64,000 nt of DNA, from positions 17,816-81,815 of the forward strand of contig NZ_JBAXHI010000017.1 of assembly GCF_037138995.1 (NCBI RefSeq), in the 5' to 3' direction. Within the stretch, counting starts at the first letter, position 1. Every line of letters starts with the position of its first letter. This document shows, one piece after another, positions 51,751 through 60,274 of this stretch. The stretch comes from Chlorohelix sp037138995. Its GTDB lineage: Bacteria; Chloroflexota; Chloroflexia; Chloroheliales; Chloroheliaceae. Under the pieces are notes generated by a model. It worked only from the letters and a program-made list of their open reading frames with translations. It did not search any database and was not told the DNA's origin. Made by a program: the position numbers and the translations under genes.

Positions 51751-52539
51751 TTAATAGCGGAATTTTATTTGCCAGACTCTCCAAGCAGCCTCTAAAGCTA
51801 TTTTTGCGCTCATTTTGGATTTGCCTAACTCTCGGTCGTTAAAATGTATCGGGACTTCCACTACTTTGAAGCCATATTTCTGGCAGAGATAAGCCATTTC
51901 AACCTGAAAAGCATAGCCATTCGAGCGCACTTTTTCCAGAGGCAATTTTCGCAAGACCTCCGCACGGAACATTTTGAACCCGGCGGTAGTATCATGCACT
52001 TTCAAGCGCAGAACCGCCCGCGCATATATTGAGCCGCCCTTGCTAATTATGCGTCTGATAAGTTTCCAACGCTCATCAATTGAGCCGCCCGCTACATAGC
52101 GAGAACCGACCGTGACATCGGCTTTCTTTATAACCCGCGCAAATTCTTTGAGTATCTTTGGGTCATGCGAGAAATCTGCGTCCATCTCAACGATGAAACT
52201 AGCCCCTCTACTCAAGGCATGCTTGAAACCAGTGATATAAGCCGACCCCAAGCCCATTTTGCCGGGTCGTTTAAGCACCTCAAGTTTGCCGGGGTAATCA
52301 TCCACTGCTAATTGGGCTGCTAACTGCCCTGTTCCATCGGGCGAGTTATCATCTACAATCAGAACTCGTAGGTTTAAGCCCAAGCCAAATAAAACTTTTA
52401 GCAGAGAGGGTAAATTTTCGGCTTCATTGTAGGTAGGAACCACTACCATTATAAACTTGTCTTCAGTGTCGGGAATGATTGGGCTAACATCCGCGCCAAT
52501 AGTTGCACTACCAGAACCTGAGAAGGATAAACTGAACAT
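51751..52539 (-). CDS. Polyprenol-phosphate mannosyltransferase-like GT2 enzyme (DPM1-like)
   Basis: 262 residues, soluble, GT2 fold. Key blocks are VVVPTYNEAENLPSLL, LIVDDNSPDGTGQLA, GLGSAYITGFKHAL, VEMDADFSHDP (DxD-like metal site), and GSRYVAGGSI, with DTTAGFKMFR near the end. This closely follows dolichol/polyprenol-phosphate mannose synthases, which load a sugar onto a lipid carrier. It lacks the C-terminal membrane helices that some members have. It lies 6 bp after a PMT-like membrane glycosyltransferase gene, so the two likely work in sequence: lipid-sugar made inside, used outside. Confidence 0.92.
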   Translation of the reverse strand: MFSLSFSGSGSATIGADVSPIIPDTEDKFIMVVVPTYNEAENLPSLLKVLFGLGLNLRVLIVDDNSPDGTGQLAAQLAVDDYPGKLEVLKRPGKMGLGSAYITGFKHALSRGASFIVEMDADFSHDPKILKEFARVIKKADVTVGSRYVAGGSIDERWKLIRRIISKGGSIYARAVLRLKVHDTTAGFKMFRAEVLRKLPLEKVRSNGYAFQVEMAYLCQKYGFKVVEVPIHFNDRELGKSKMSAKIALEAAWRVWQIKFRY

Positions 52540-52545
52540 TCGGTA

Positions 52546-54393
52546 TTATCTCACCTTATAAATCCTGATTGTCGGACCGGGGCGTTCTGCGCTATCCCCC
52601 GGAAATTCTTTTACCAGTTGCGCTTCTTGGAAAATTGCGCTGTAGTTCAAAGCAGCCTGCGGGTCGGTTGCAATAAGCTCTTTATATTCATAGCTACTGG
52701 CTACTAGGTAATCGTAGCCCTGTTGCTGATACCATTCCAGACCTCTCCCGCCGATAGGACGTTGCTCGGTAACGCCCTGAAAACGCTCAGGCGAAAGATA
52801 TGGCGTAAAAGGCTCTAGCCGCAATTTTGCGCCAACCGGGAGGTTTTGGGTAATCCATGCTCCCGCTTGAATTCTTGTATCGGGCTGCAAATTATAGCGC
52901 GTTGTTAAAATACTATTTCGTATGCCAAAGAAGAAAAATCCCAGAGTTAATATTACCACAATAAAGGTTTTTATTACTAACCGGCTATTGCTATCGCGCA
53001 TTTTGCCCTGAAACAGCTTGAAACCTTGCACTGTCAGCCACAGAATAAATTCAGCGGCAAGCAGCGCCATTGATGGCAATAACGGAATCAGGTTTCGGGG
53101 AAAGTGTACCAATGCCGATGAGAAAAAGAAATAACCTGTTGCAGGGAGTGATAAAATCAACCAGTCAGCGCGACTCTGCCGTATCAACGCCAGCAGGATT
53201 CCACCGCCCAAAGCCACTACACCCTGATATACAAACGCCTCGTTGAATATATAGGATAGGTAGGCTTTCCAACTCTCTCCCGTAAAGTTTGCGCCGTGTC
53301 CCTCTAGCGTGTAATGGCGCACTTGGAAAGCCATTTCATTCAAGAACCCGCTCAAATCCAGCGCTAGAAAGGGGGTAGTTAGGATGAATACACCCAACGC
53401 TAACCCTATTGTTGCGCCAAGCCTGACAAAGCCTATTCCCTTGCGTTTCTCGCTCAGGAAATGCGCCAGAACTACTGTTATCAGCACTATTGCCACATTG
53501 TATTTTGTGCCAATAGTCAAACCGGACGCAACCCCCGCCCATAAATACCACTTTAGCTGTCCAGTCTTGTAAATCAAAGCTGCAAACAACAAAGTCAGGG
53601 TAGCAAAAAAGCCCACCATAATATCGGGCGTAACATAGCGTGAGTTTTCGCTATGTAGTGGAATAATTGCCAGAATAAAAGCTGCGGTCAAACCTGCTGC
53701 CGAGGAATAGACGATGCGCCCGATTAGATAGATTAAGCCCACCGTAGCAATACCAAGCGTAGCCGATAAAAGCCGCCCCGCCAGATAAAAATTATCCGGC
53801 ACAATTTGGTTCAATCCTGTAAAAGCCCCACTACCGACCCCTGACAGGAATTGAGGTAAAGATAGAATAAATTGGGTGTAAAATGGTAGGCTGGGCCAGC
53901 GAAAGAAATGCGGATTCAAATCACCCGTTTGCAGCATCTTGATTGCGGCAGTTACGGTTGTAGGCTCATCTGGGTTATCGAGGTAGGGCAAACTCTGGGA
54001 GATACCGGGCAATCTGACTCCAACCGCCACTATTAAAATCAAGCCAAGCAACAGGTTTTTAGGCTTTAAAAGGATTTTAGCCCATTCTCTCGCTCTTGCA
54101 GGTTGTTTAGCATATATCGCCGCTGCTACTCCCGCCAACGCCAACCCAAAAAGTGTAATAGCCGGTATTCGGGTTGGTAGCGCCAGCCACAAGATATATC
54201 CGGCAAATACCAGCAAACCCAGTGTACGTTCAAACCATGGGTTGGTGAGTAATATTCTTTTATAAGTTAGGGGTTTTAGGTTTTTATCCAACCAGCACTG
54301 CTTTCTGAAATTTGCTGCAAGCCTCAAAACAGGAAGGATTTTAACAGTTTGAGCTTCAAGGCGCAATGTTGCCGATATATTTATATATTTCAA
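52546..54393 (-). CDS. PMT/ArnT-like membrane glycosyltransferase (GT39-type)
   Basis: 615 residues with about eleven membrane helices. After the first helices comes LPYLDNPDEPTTVTAAIKML, whose acidic Asp-Glu site is the catalytic and metal position of GT-C enzymes of the PMT_2 group. HSENSRYVTPDIMVGFFA also matches. The C-terminal outer part reads QAGAWITQNLPVGAKL. It would transfer sugar from a lipid carrier to protein or glycan outside the cell. It is the first gene of a pair with the DPM1-like synthase. Thr-rich tails of several exported proteins in this window are possible acceptors. Confidence 0.85.
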   Translation of the reverse strand: MKYINISATLRLEAQTVKILPVLRLAANFRKQCWLDKNLKPLTYKRILLTNPWFERTLGLLVFAGYILWLALPTRIPAITLFGLALAGVAAAIYAKQPARAREWAKILLKPKNLLLGLILIVAVGVRLPGISQSLPYLDNPDEPTTVTAAIKMLQTGDLNPHFFRWPSLPFYTQFILSLPQFLSGVGSGAFTGLNQIVPDNFYLAGRLLSATLGIATVGLIYLIGRIVYSSAAGLTAAFILAIIPLHSENSRYVTPDIMVGFFATLTLLFAALIYKTGQLKWYLWAGVASGLTIGTKYNVAIVLITVVLAHFLSEKRKGIGFVRLGATIGLALGVFILTTPFLALDLSGFLNEMAFQVRHYTLEGHGANFTGESWKAYLSYIFNEAFVYQGVVALGGGILLALIRQSRADWLILSLPATGYFFFSSALVHFPRNLIPLLPSMALLAAEFILWLTVQGFKLFQGKMRDSNSRLVIKTFIVVILTLGFFFFGIRNSILTTRYNLQPDTRIQAGAWITQNLPVGAKLRLEPFTPYLSPERFQGVTEQRPIGGRGLEWYQQQGYDYLVASSYEYKELIATDPQAALNYSAIFQEAQLVKEFPGDSAERPGPTIRIYKVR

Positions 54394-54556
54394 ATTTCAA
54401 ACCTGACGATTGCATAAAAGCATGCTTTTAGCTATGATTATGATAATTTTCGGAATTTAAGCTATAATCTTTTTTAGGAATCATCACTAATAACGCGCAG
54501 CAATCAAATCATATACATAAATCTATAGAAATAGAATTCACTAATTAAGGGAGAGT

Positions 54557-55870
54557 ATGCAAACAACTGCTATTTCCATTGAATTATATCCGGTAAAGAA
54601 TTTTTGGAAGGGGCGCGGACAGCAGCATCCGGTAGCTATAGTTGAGCATACCATGCAGGGGACATTGGAAGATACGTTTCGGTATTTTAACGGCGATTTA
54701 GGTAATTACCCAGTTTCGGCACACTACGGTGTGGGACGGGATGGGCGTATCTGGCAATTTGTGGCAGTTGAAGATACTGCTTGGGCTAACGGTATAGTGC
54801 AAGATTATGATATTACCCTTGATTGGGTTACTGAAGCGTTAAGAGAGGGCGTAAATCTGAATTCCATAACCATTTCGATTGAATATGAGGGCTATAGTGG
54901 GGAACCACTCACTCAAGAACAGTATGAAGCGGCATTGGAATTACACCGCCAATTGTTGGCTCAATGGAACATACTTGCCGATGAGCAGCATATTATCGGG
55001 CATTCTCATTTAGACAGGCTAGAGCGTGCCGCCGACCCCGGTGCAGGCTTTCCATGGGCGCATCTATTACAAGCTCTCGTTAATTCAGGTCAGAATAATG
55101 TAGAAATAGCTACTGAGCCTGAAGTAAAGCCACTACCAGTTTGGATGGATGATATTCCAACTGCGATTCCAACGGAACATAGCTTTGAGCTAAACGATTT
55201 ATTTATAGGTGAGTCAGAATTCATACCGGCTAAAGAGAGTTCTTCTAGTTCTGAGATAGAACCCGAAACAGTTCTGCATGATATAGTCCAAATGCCAGCA
55301 TATACTCCCGAAGAACCTTTGAAGCCCTTCACTTTTGCAGATTTCTATCAAGAACCGCAGCAAGATGAGGTTACAGAAGCGGATTTTGAACAAGCTGATT
55401 ACGAAATAGCTCCTTCTGGTGAAATACCATCAATGATAGGTGATGATGATCGCGCCTTGTTTTTTAATCACGCGCTTACGCATCCCGAAGAATTGCCGCC
55501 ACCCCAGGCAGCTATGTTGCCTAATTTTGATGTTGAAAAAGAGTTCGAATCTTTTTTCCAAAATGAGTTATTTGCCAATAAGCCTGTTTTTGAAACAGAA
55601 GTTGTGGCTACTTTTATCAGAGCAGAGCTTGGAAGCGGAATGATAAATGTGGAGTTGGCAAATATCCGCAAATCGCCTTCTATGGAGCAAGGGACAGTAT
55701 TACGAACTGCTCAACGAGGAAACAGATTTCAATTCGATGGGTATGTAATCGGTCCGGAATTGTTGGGTAGTATTTACTGGCTACATATTGCCAATGAACA
55801 TGAGGAAAGCTGGATACATGCAGCGTTGGTGAGACTGGATTATTCCTACGATTTTCCACCTCGCTCCTGA
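54557..55870 (+). CDS. N-acetylmuramoyl-L-alanine amidase (Amidase_2) with SH3-like C terminus
   Basis: 437 residues. The N-terminal amidase_2/PGRP domain (about 10-175) shows the zinc His in IVEHTMQGTLED, SAHYGVGRDGRIWQFV, ISIEYEGYSGEPLT, the second His in IIGHSHLDR, and the ligand Asp in ADPGAGFPW. An acidic, low-complexity linker (about 195-350) leads to a bacterial SH3-like domain (about 365-435, VELANIRKSPSMEQGTVL). No signal peptide is present, unusual for a wall amidase; it may leave the cell by lysis or another route as phage endolysins do. GGGAGAGT precedes the ATG, and a TATAAT box lies at 54463-54468. Confidence 0.85.
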   Translation: MQTTAISIELYPVKNFWKGRGQQHPVAIVEHTMQGTLEDTFRYFNGDLGNYPVSAHYGVGRDGRIWQFVAVEDTAWANGIVQDYDITLDWVTEALREGVNLNSITISIEYEGYSGEPLTQEQYEAALELHRQLLAQWNILADEQHIIGHSHLDRLERAADPGAGFPWAHLLQALVNSGQNNVEIATEPEVKPLPVWMDDIPTAIPTEHSFELNDLFIGESEFIPAKESSSSSEIEPETVLHDIVQMPAYTPEEPLKPFTFADFYQEPQQDEVTEADFEQADYEIAPSGEIPSMIGDDDRALFFNHALTHPEELPPPQAAMLPNFDVEKEFESFFQNELFANKPVFETEVVATFIRAELGSGMINVELANIRKSPSMEQGTVLRTAQRGNRFQFDGYVIGPELLGSIYWLHIANEHEESWIHAALVRLDYSYDFPPRS

Positions 55871-56022
55871 ATGCTAACAAGATGTTAAAATCTTTTTAAA
55901 AACTCCTTAATCCGCTCTTTACATGAAGAGTCTAGTATTCTTTAGCTTAGAGCGATAATTTTTATTCTTTTCTCAAAATTATTTATCTGGGCGTATTGTA
56001 ATCAATAAAAGGGATACCCTCA

Positions 56023-57036
56023 ATGAGTGTAAAACAGGAAACTTCTACTGAGGCGTATGAAAAAGGGTCATTGGCTAACGCAATTGGTGAGCCTGTAATG
56101 ATTGTGCCTAAGCGTACTCCTGAAGAAAAACGCAATGTAGCGCGAAATCGCCGGATTGAGTTTGCTTGGGCATTGCTTTACATGTTGCCTGCTTTGATAA
56201 TATTTATAGCTTTTACATATATTCCATTTTTCCGGGCGATCTACCTTAGCTTTTTTATTACCGATGCTAAAGGCGACCCGGTTAAATTTAACGATGTAAA
56301 ATACTATTCACGCATCTTGAACCTAGACGATAGTGGACGATCCGAATACTTACGTAGCATTTGGACTACTATTATTTTTACCATTATGGTAGTACCGCTT
56401 GGGATTATTGCTTCGCTGGCGTTAGCGGTGCTGGCAACCGCTAAAGTGCAGATAATCGGCGTTTTCCGTACGATTTTTACCAGCAGCGTGGCGATTTCTG
56501 TAGCCAGTGCAGCGGTTATTTGGTCTTTAATCTATAGCCCAAACGTAAAAGTAACCCAATGGCTAATTGATTTACTTCAAATCAAATCTACCACTTTGCT
56601 TAACGATGCGCTAACTGCGTTACCTGCAGTAGCTTTTATGACCATTTGGACTTCGCTCGGTTTTAACTTTATCATTACCCTTTCCGGCATTCAGGCAATC
56701 CCGCAGGATTTATACGAAAGCGGTCTCATAGATGGCGCAGGTGGTTGGAAGGCTTTTCGATTTATTACGCTGCCATTATTAACCCCTACGTTGCTTTTCC
56801 TGTTTGTCATTTCGGTTATCTCCAGTTTCCAAGCGTTCACCCAATTTAACGTATTAGTAGGTAATGAAGGTCCCGATGGCACTACCAACGTACTGGTTTA
56901 CACTATTTTTACTGCCTTCTGGAAAGATAACCGCTACGGCTTTGCCTCCGCGCTATCGGTGGTGCTGTTCGTGGTCTTACTCGTGCTGACATTTATTCAG
57001 TTCAAATCGTTGGACAGGAAGGTGCATTATCAATGA
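56023..57036 (+). CDS. Carbohydrate ABC transporter permease, MalF/UgpA-like
   Basis: 337 residues, six or more helices starting about residue 48 (EFAWALLYMLPALIIFIAF). The permease EAA loop reads LYESGLIDGAGGWKAFRFITLPLL, seen here in two parts around GLIDGAGG, which is the class-1 sugar type. FNVLVGNEGPDGTTNVLVYTIF is also typical of sugar permeases. The stop overlaps the next gene's start by 4 nt (ATGA). A polar, Lys/Glu-rich cytoplasmic start precedes the first helix. Confidence 0.92.
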   Translation: MSVKQETSTEAYEKGSLANAIGEPVMIVPKRTPEEKRNVARNRRIEFAWALLYMLPALIIFIAFTYIPFFRAIYLSFFITDAKGDPVKFNDVKYYSRILNLDDSGRSEYLRSIWTTIIFTIMVVPLGIIASLALAVLATAKVQIIGVFRTIFTSSVAISVASAAVIWSLIYSPNVKVTQWLIDLLQIKSTTLLNDALTALPAVAFMTIWTSLGFNFIITLSGIQAIPQDLYESGLIDGAGGWKAFRFITLPLLTPTLLFLFVISVISSFQAFTQFNVLVGNEGPDGTTNVLVYTIFTAFWKDNRYGFASALSVVLFVVLLVLTFIQFKSLDRKVHYQ

Positions 57037-57905
57037 GCGCACAAACCGGTCTAGTTAAAACAGATTCATACTACGGCTCATTTCAGGCAATCCGCCTAAT
57101 CAAGAAAGTGGCTACCTATATTTTGCTGGTAGCAGCTTCATTGATTGTGCTGTTTCCGCTGTTTTTTTCTTTTTCGTTGGCATTGCAGGGACCCACAATT
57201 GCACCAACATTATTGCCAGATTTCAGTAAATTAGACTTCTCGGCGTTCGGGGATGCCTTTAAAATAGAAAAAAATCTTGGTCGCTGGATTCTCAACTCTT
57301 TTGTGGTGTCACTTCTGGTTACACTTGGACAACTTTTTACTTCATCGCTGGCAGCTTACGCGCTGGCAACCCTTAATTTTCCGGGCAAGAACATTTTCTT
57401 TTTTATTATCCTCGGTACTTTGATGATACCTTGGGAATCTACAATTATTACCAACTATTTGACTATTTCAAACTGGGGCTGGAAAGATAGTTATCAAGGC
57501 TTGGTTGTGCCGTTTCTGTCAACTGGCTTTGGTATTTTCCTGATGCGTCAGTATTTTATGACAATACCGCGTGACCTCTACGAAGCCGCTATTATAGATG
57601 GGTGTGGGCGTACTCGTTATCTATGGTCTATATTGCTGCCATTATCGCGCCCTGCACTGGGAACTCTGGCGGTTTATGCGTTTTTGAATACCTGGAACCA
57701 ATATTACTGGCCCCTATTAGTAATAGATGCCCCTGAATGGCGTACCACTCAGGTCGGCATTACGGTTTTCAGATCTTCCGAAATTGCAGTATTCAATTTA
57801 CAAATGGCGGCAACAATTATCGTGATGTTACCAACACTGCTATTGCTCGTTTTCGGTCAACGCCAATTAGTGCGGGGCTTGACCGCCGGTGCGCTTAAAG
57901 GGTAA
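57033..57905 (+). CDS. Carbohydrate ABC transporter permease, MalG/UgpE-like
   Basis: 290 residues, six helices. The EAA motif is LYEAAIIDGCGRTRYLWSILLP. Other MalG-type marks are NSFVVSLLVTLGQLFTSSLAAYALATL and AVYAFLNTWNQYYWPLL. It forms the channel with the upstream protein (4-nt overlap). A short gap with a 6-bp stem (ACGCCT/AGGCGT, 57907-57933) separates it from the binding-protein gene. Confidence 0.93.
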   Translation: MSAQTGLVKTDSYYGSFQAIRLIKKVATYILLVAASLIVLFPLFFSFSLALQGPTIAPTLLPDFSKLDFSAFGDAFKIEKNLGRWILNSFVVSLLVTLGQLFTSSLAAYALATLNFPGKNIFFFIILGTLMIPWESTIITNYLTISNWGWKDSYQGLVVPFLSTGFGIFLMRQYFMTIPRDLYEAAIIDGCGRTRYLWSILLPLSRPALGTLAVYAFLNTWNQYYWPLLVIDAPEWRTTQVGITVFRSSEIAVFNLQMAATIIVMLPTLLLLVFGQRQLVRGLTAGALKG

Positions 57906-57978
57906 TACGCCTGAGTTTATCCGGCATAGGCGTGTTGGTTGTCGTTGAAGTTATTTTATACAAGAAGGAGAGAAGGTT

Positions 57979-59568
57979 TTGAAAATCAGTAAATCATGGA
58001 AATTGATTTCGCTGGCGATGGTCATCATTATGTTGGCTGCTATGCTGGTGGCTTGCGGTGACAATACCGCGACTCCCGTCCCTGCTACTACTGCTGCTAC
58101 CACCAAAGCAGCCACTACCGCTGCGGCTACTACTGCGGCTGGTGCAACAACCGCTGCTACCACCACCACTGCGGCTGGCGCTACTACTGCGGCTGCAACG
58201 ACCGCTGCCGCCACCACTGCGGCTGGTGCGACAACCGCTGCCGCTGCTCCTGCTCCCACCATTACTCCTATCCCGCCCGTAGCGCAACCTGCCGGTTCGC
58301 TAAAAATAACCTTGTGGTTTGGTTTGACTGGCGCATTGGGTAACGTTGTACAGCAAACTGTTAACAAATATAACACCAGCCAGAGCAAATATTACGTTGA
58401 AGCAATTCAACAACCTGATTACGATGCTACCCTAAACAAGTTCAATACTTCACAAGCGGGCGGCAGTTTGCCCAGCGTAGTGCAGATTTACGACATCGGT
58501 ACTCAGCGTATGATTGACTCCAAGCGCGTGCTACCGGTGCAAGATTTTATTGACCGCGATAAGTTGGATGTTGTCAGCGACATTGAACCGGCAGTTCGCA
58601 ACTACTATACCGTTGGAGGCAAGCTCTATTCGATGCCTTTCAACACTTCTTCCCCGGTAATGTACTTCAACAAGGCTGCTTTCAAGGAAGCCGGGCTAGA
58701 TACTGAAAAACGCATCTGGACTTACGATGAAGTGTTTGATGCTGCTAAGAAACTCACCAAAAAGGATAGCAGCGGCAAAGTAACCCAGTATGGCGCGGGC
58801 TTTACCGCCTATAGCTGGTTGTTCGAACAAGAATTGGCGATTCAGAATGCCCTTTTCGCCGATCCTAATAACGGACGTGAAACTCGTAGCTCCAAACTCA
58901 TTTTCAACACCGATACCGGCGCCAACTGGCCTAACTTCCTGAAGAAGTTGTTAGATGAAGCTCCTGCCAAATATTTTGGACGTGATGGCGGCGCAAATAG
59001 TACCGCTCGCGACTCCTCCTTTGTAACTGGTGAATCCGCAATTACCTTTAACAGCATCGCTAACCTACGCGGTTACCTCAGTAGCGCTCAAACTGCCGGA
59101 AAAGGCGTAGATGTTGGGGTTGCCTATTTGCCACGCCCTACAGGTGCAACCGGTGGCGTAATTATCGGTGGAGCTTCACTGTGGATTACCGACCAAGGTA
59201 GCAAAGAGCAGCAGGAAGCCGCTTGGGATTTTGTTAAATGGACTTCCCAGCCTGAAACTCAAGCATATTGGTCTGCCAATACCGGATACTATCCTATACG
59301 CAAAGCTGCTTACAATGTACAGGATATGAAGGACACGCTGGCTAAATACCCGCAATTCCAGATTGCGGTTGACCAGTTGCGGGCTTCGCCTTCCGGTTTC
59401 CCGACCGCTGGCGCAATTTTCGGCACTTTCATCTCAACTCGCCAAAATATCGAGGCTGCGATGGATCAACTGCTGACCAAAGGCGGCACTACCAAGCAAT
59501 TGCTGGATGATGCTGCCAAAAAGTCCAATGAACAATTGGATGAGTACAACTCTACCGTGAAAAAGTAG
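57979..59568 (+). CDS. Carbohydrate ABC transporter substrate-binding lipoprotein (family 1, UgpB-like)
   Basis: 529 residues, starting at TTG with GAAGG close upstream. The lipobox is MLVAC (Cys26). Residues 37-90 are nearly all Thr, Ala and Gly, coded by a repetitive tract. The mature domain has ITLWFGLTG, SPVMYFNKAAFKEAGLD, WTYDEVFDAAKKL and GGASLWITDQGSKEQQEAAWDFVKW, which is the SBP_bac_1 pattern with a UgpB-like flavour. It binds a sugar or glycerol-phosphate ester outside the membrane for the two permeases upstream. No ATPase gene is in the operon, so a shared MsmX/UgpC-type ATPase is expected. Confidence 0.93.
   Translation: MKISKSWKLISLAMVIIMLAAMLVACGDNTATPVPATTAATTKAATTAAATTAAGATTAATTTTAAGATTAAATTAAATTAAGATTAAAAPAPTITPIPPVAQPAGSLKITLWFGLTGALGNVVQQTVNKYNTSQSKYYVEAIQQPDYDATLNKFNTSQAGGSLPSVVQIYDIGTQRMIDSKRVLPVQDFIDRDKLDVVSDIEPAVRNYYTVGGKLYSMPFNTSSPVMYFNKAAFKEAGLDTEKRIWTYDEVFDAAKKLTKKDSSGKVTQYGAGFTAYSWLFEQELAIQNALFADPNNGRETRSSKLIFNTDTGANWPNFLKKLLDEAPAKYFGRDGGANSTARDSSFVTGESAITFNSIANLRGYLSSAQTAGKGVDVGVAYLPRPTGATGGVIIGGASLWITDQGSKEQQEAAWDFVKWTSQPETQAYWSANTGYYPIRKAAYNVQDMKDTLAKYPQFQIAVDQLRASPSGFPTAGAIFGTFISTRQNIEAAMDQLLTKGGTTKQLLDDAAKKSNEQLDEYNSTVKK
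58087..58248 (+). repeat. Tandem Thr/Ala codon repeat in the binding lipoprotein
   Basis: Units of the form ACTGCGGCTGGTGCNACAACC recur, with point changes, and encode ATTAAGATTAA-type repeats. The region is prone to slippage, so length may vary between strains. Confidence 0.8.
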
Positions 59569-59578
59569 TTATAAAAAT

Positions 59579-59610
59579 GCCCCTTCTCGTTTTGAGAGGG
59601 GGCTTTTTTT
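59579..59610 (+). terminator. Rho-independent terminator of the carbohydrate ABC operon
   Basis: GCCCCTTCTC, loop GTTTT, GAGAGGGGGC and then T7: a strong stem 10 nt after the binding-protein stop codon. Confidence 0.93.
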
Positions 59611-59633
59611 AATTAATCCTGTTCAGCGGTCAA

Positions 59634-59846
59634 CTATTCCGCTTCTTCTATTTCTGGTATATCCTTTTTTGGCTTAAAAGTTGTTTGAGGAGGGGCTTCT
59701 ATTGGTTTTTCAGGCTGCTGCGTTTTAGCATTGCGCCGTTTTAGCCAGACTACAACCAACGCCGAAGCTACAAATAATAATAAAAACCAACCCCGCCGCG
59801 ACTTCTTTTTGTCCGGCGCCTTTGCGCTATCTTTAAGTTTTGCCAT
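59634..59846 (-). CDS. Small single-helix membrane protein, 70 aa
   Basis: A Lys/Arg-rich start (MAKLKDSAKAPDKKKSRRG), one helix near residues 20-35 (FLLLFVASALVVVWL), another basic patch, then a Pro/Glu-rich cytoplasmic or outer tail. No family is recognised. The charge pattern and composition look like a real protein. It lies alone between two terminator-like or repeat regions. Confidence 0.55.
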   Translation of the reverse strand: MAKLKDSAKAPDKKKSRRGWFLLLFVASALVVVWLKRRNAKTQQPEKPIEAPPQTTFKPKKDIPEIEEAE

Positions 59847-60033
59847 TTTATCTCACAAGTATTCGCTAGAATTGATTATAAGAGCTAATATTTTAGCCTA
59901 CTCTATCTTTTCCACATTATTTCGACAAGCTTATTATACAGGTTTTCAGGATTGCGGTGTGAAAGCCTCTGCACTATATCTACCTCAGATTGATGGAATC
60001 CCGAATTATGTGTAAGGAAGAGGAGTTGAACGA

Positions 60034-60053
60034 GGGCGCATCGCGTTGCGCCC
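60034..60053. repeat. GC-rich palindrome (REP-like)
   Basis: GGGCGCA and TGCGCCC (7 bp) around TCGCGT. Unlike the AT-rich surroundings, it may be one copy of a dispersed palindromic element, as may 17093-17108 (GCGAGG-TTCG-CCTCGC). The 428-bp intergenic stretch 59847-60274 holds this, the hairpin at 60085-60110 and the next promoter; nothing else is seen in it. Confidence 0.5.
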
Positions 60054-60084
60054 CTACCAATCCGAACCTATTTCTTTGTCAAAC

Positions 60085-60110
60085 CCCCTATTAAAAAGTT
60101 TTTATAGGGG
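60085..60110. repeat. AT/GC hairpin in the same intergenic region
   Basis: CCCCTATTAAAAA and TTTTTATAGGGG pair over about 12 bp with one bulged T. No T run follows, so a terminator role is doubtful. Confidence 0.45.
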
Positions 60111-60175
60111 ACAATTCCTTTCTTGCAACAGCCCTGCTTATTTGAGCTTACGCCTCCACAATCCAATACAAATTA

Positions 60176-60184
60176 TGCTATACT
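60176..60184 (+). promoter_or_regulatory. Extended -10 promoter of the small membrane protein operon
   Basis: TGCTATACT is an extended -10 box 90 nt before the start of the 126-residue gene. No good -35 box is seen. Confidence 0.45.
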
Positions 60185-60274
60185 AAGCTCGTTATTTTTT
60201 AGCAAATTTGAATCTGCTCGTAAAGTAAAGCCTCAATAAAAAGTGAAAACGAAATCACAAGGAGCATTCTCTAA

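Noticed and set aside
57951..58388. 145-codon minus-strand Ala/Val-rich frame
   Set aside because: Also the complement of a Thr/Ala repeat tract, inside the sugar-binding lipoprotein gene.
59731..60015. 94-codon plus-strand frame over the 70-residue membrane protein
   Set aside because: First part is antisense to a better frame, the rest has no family or ribosome site.
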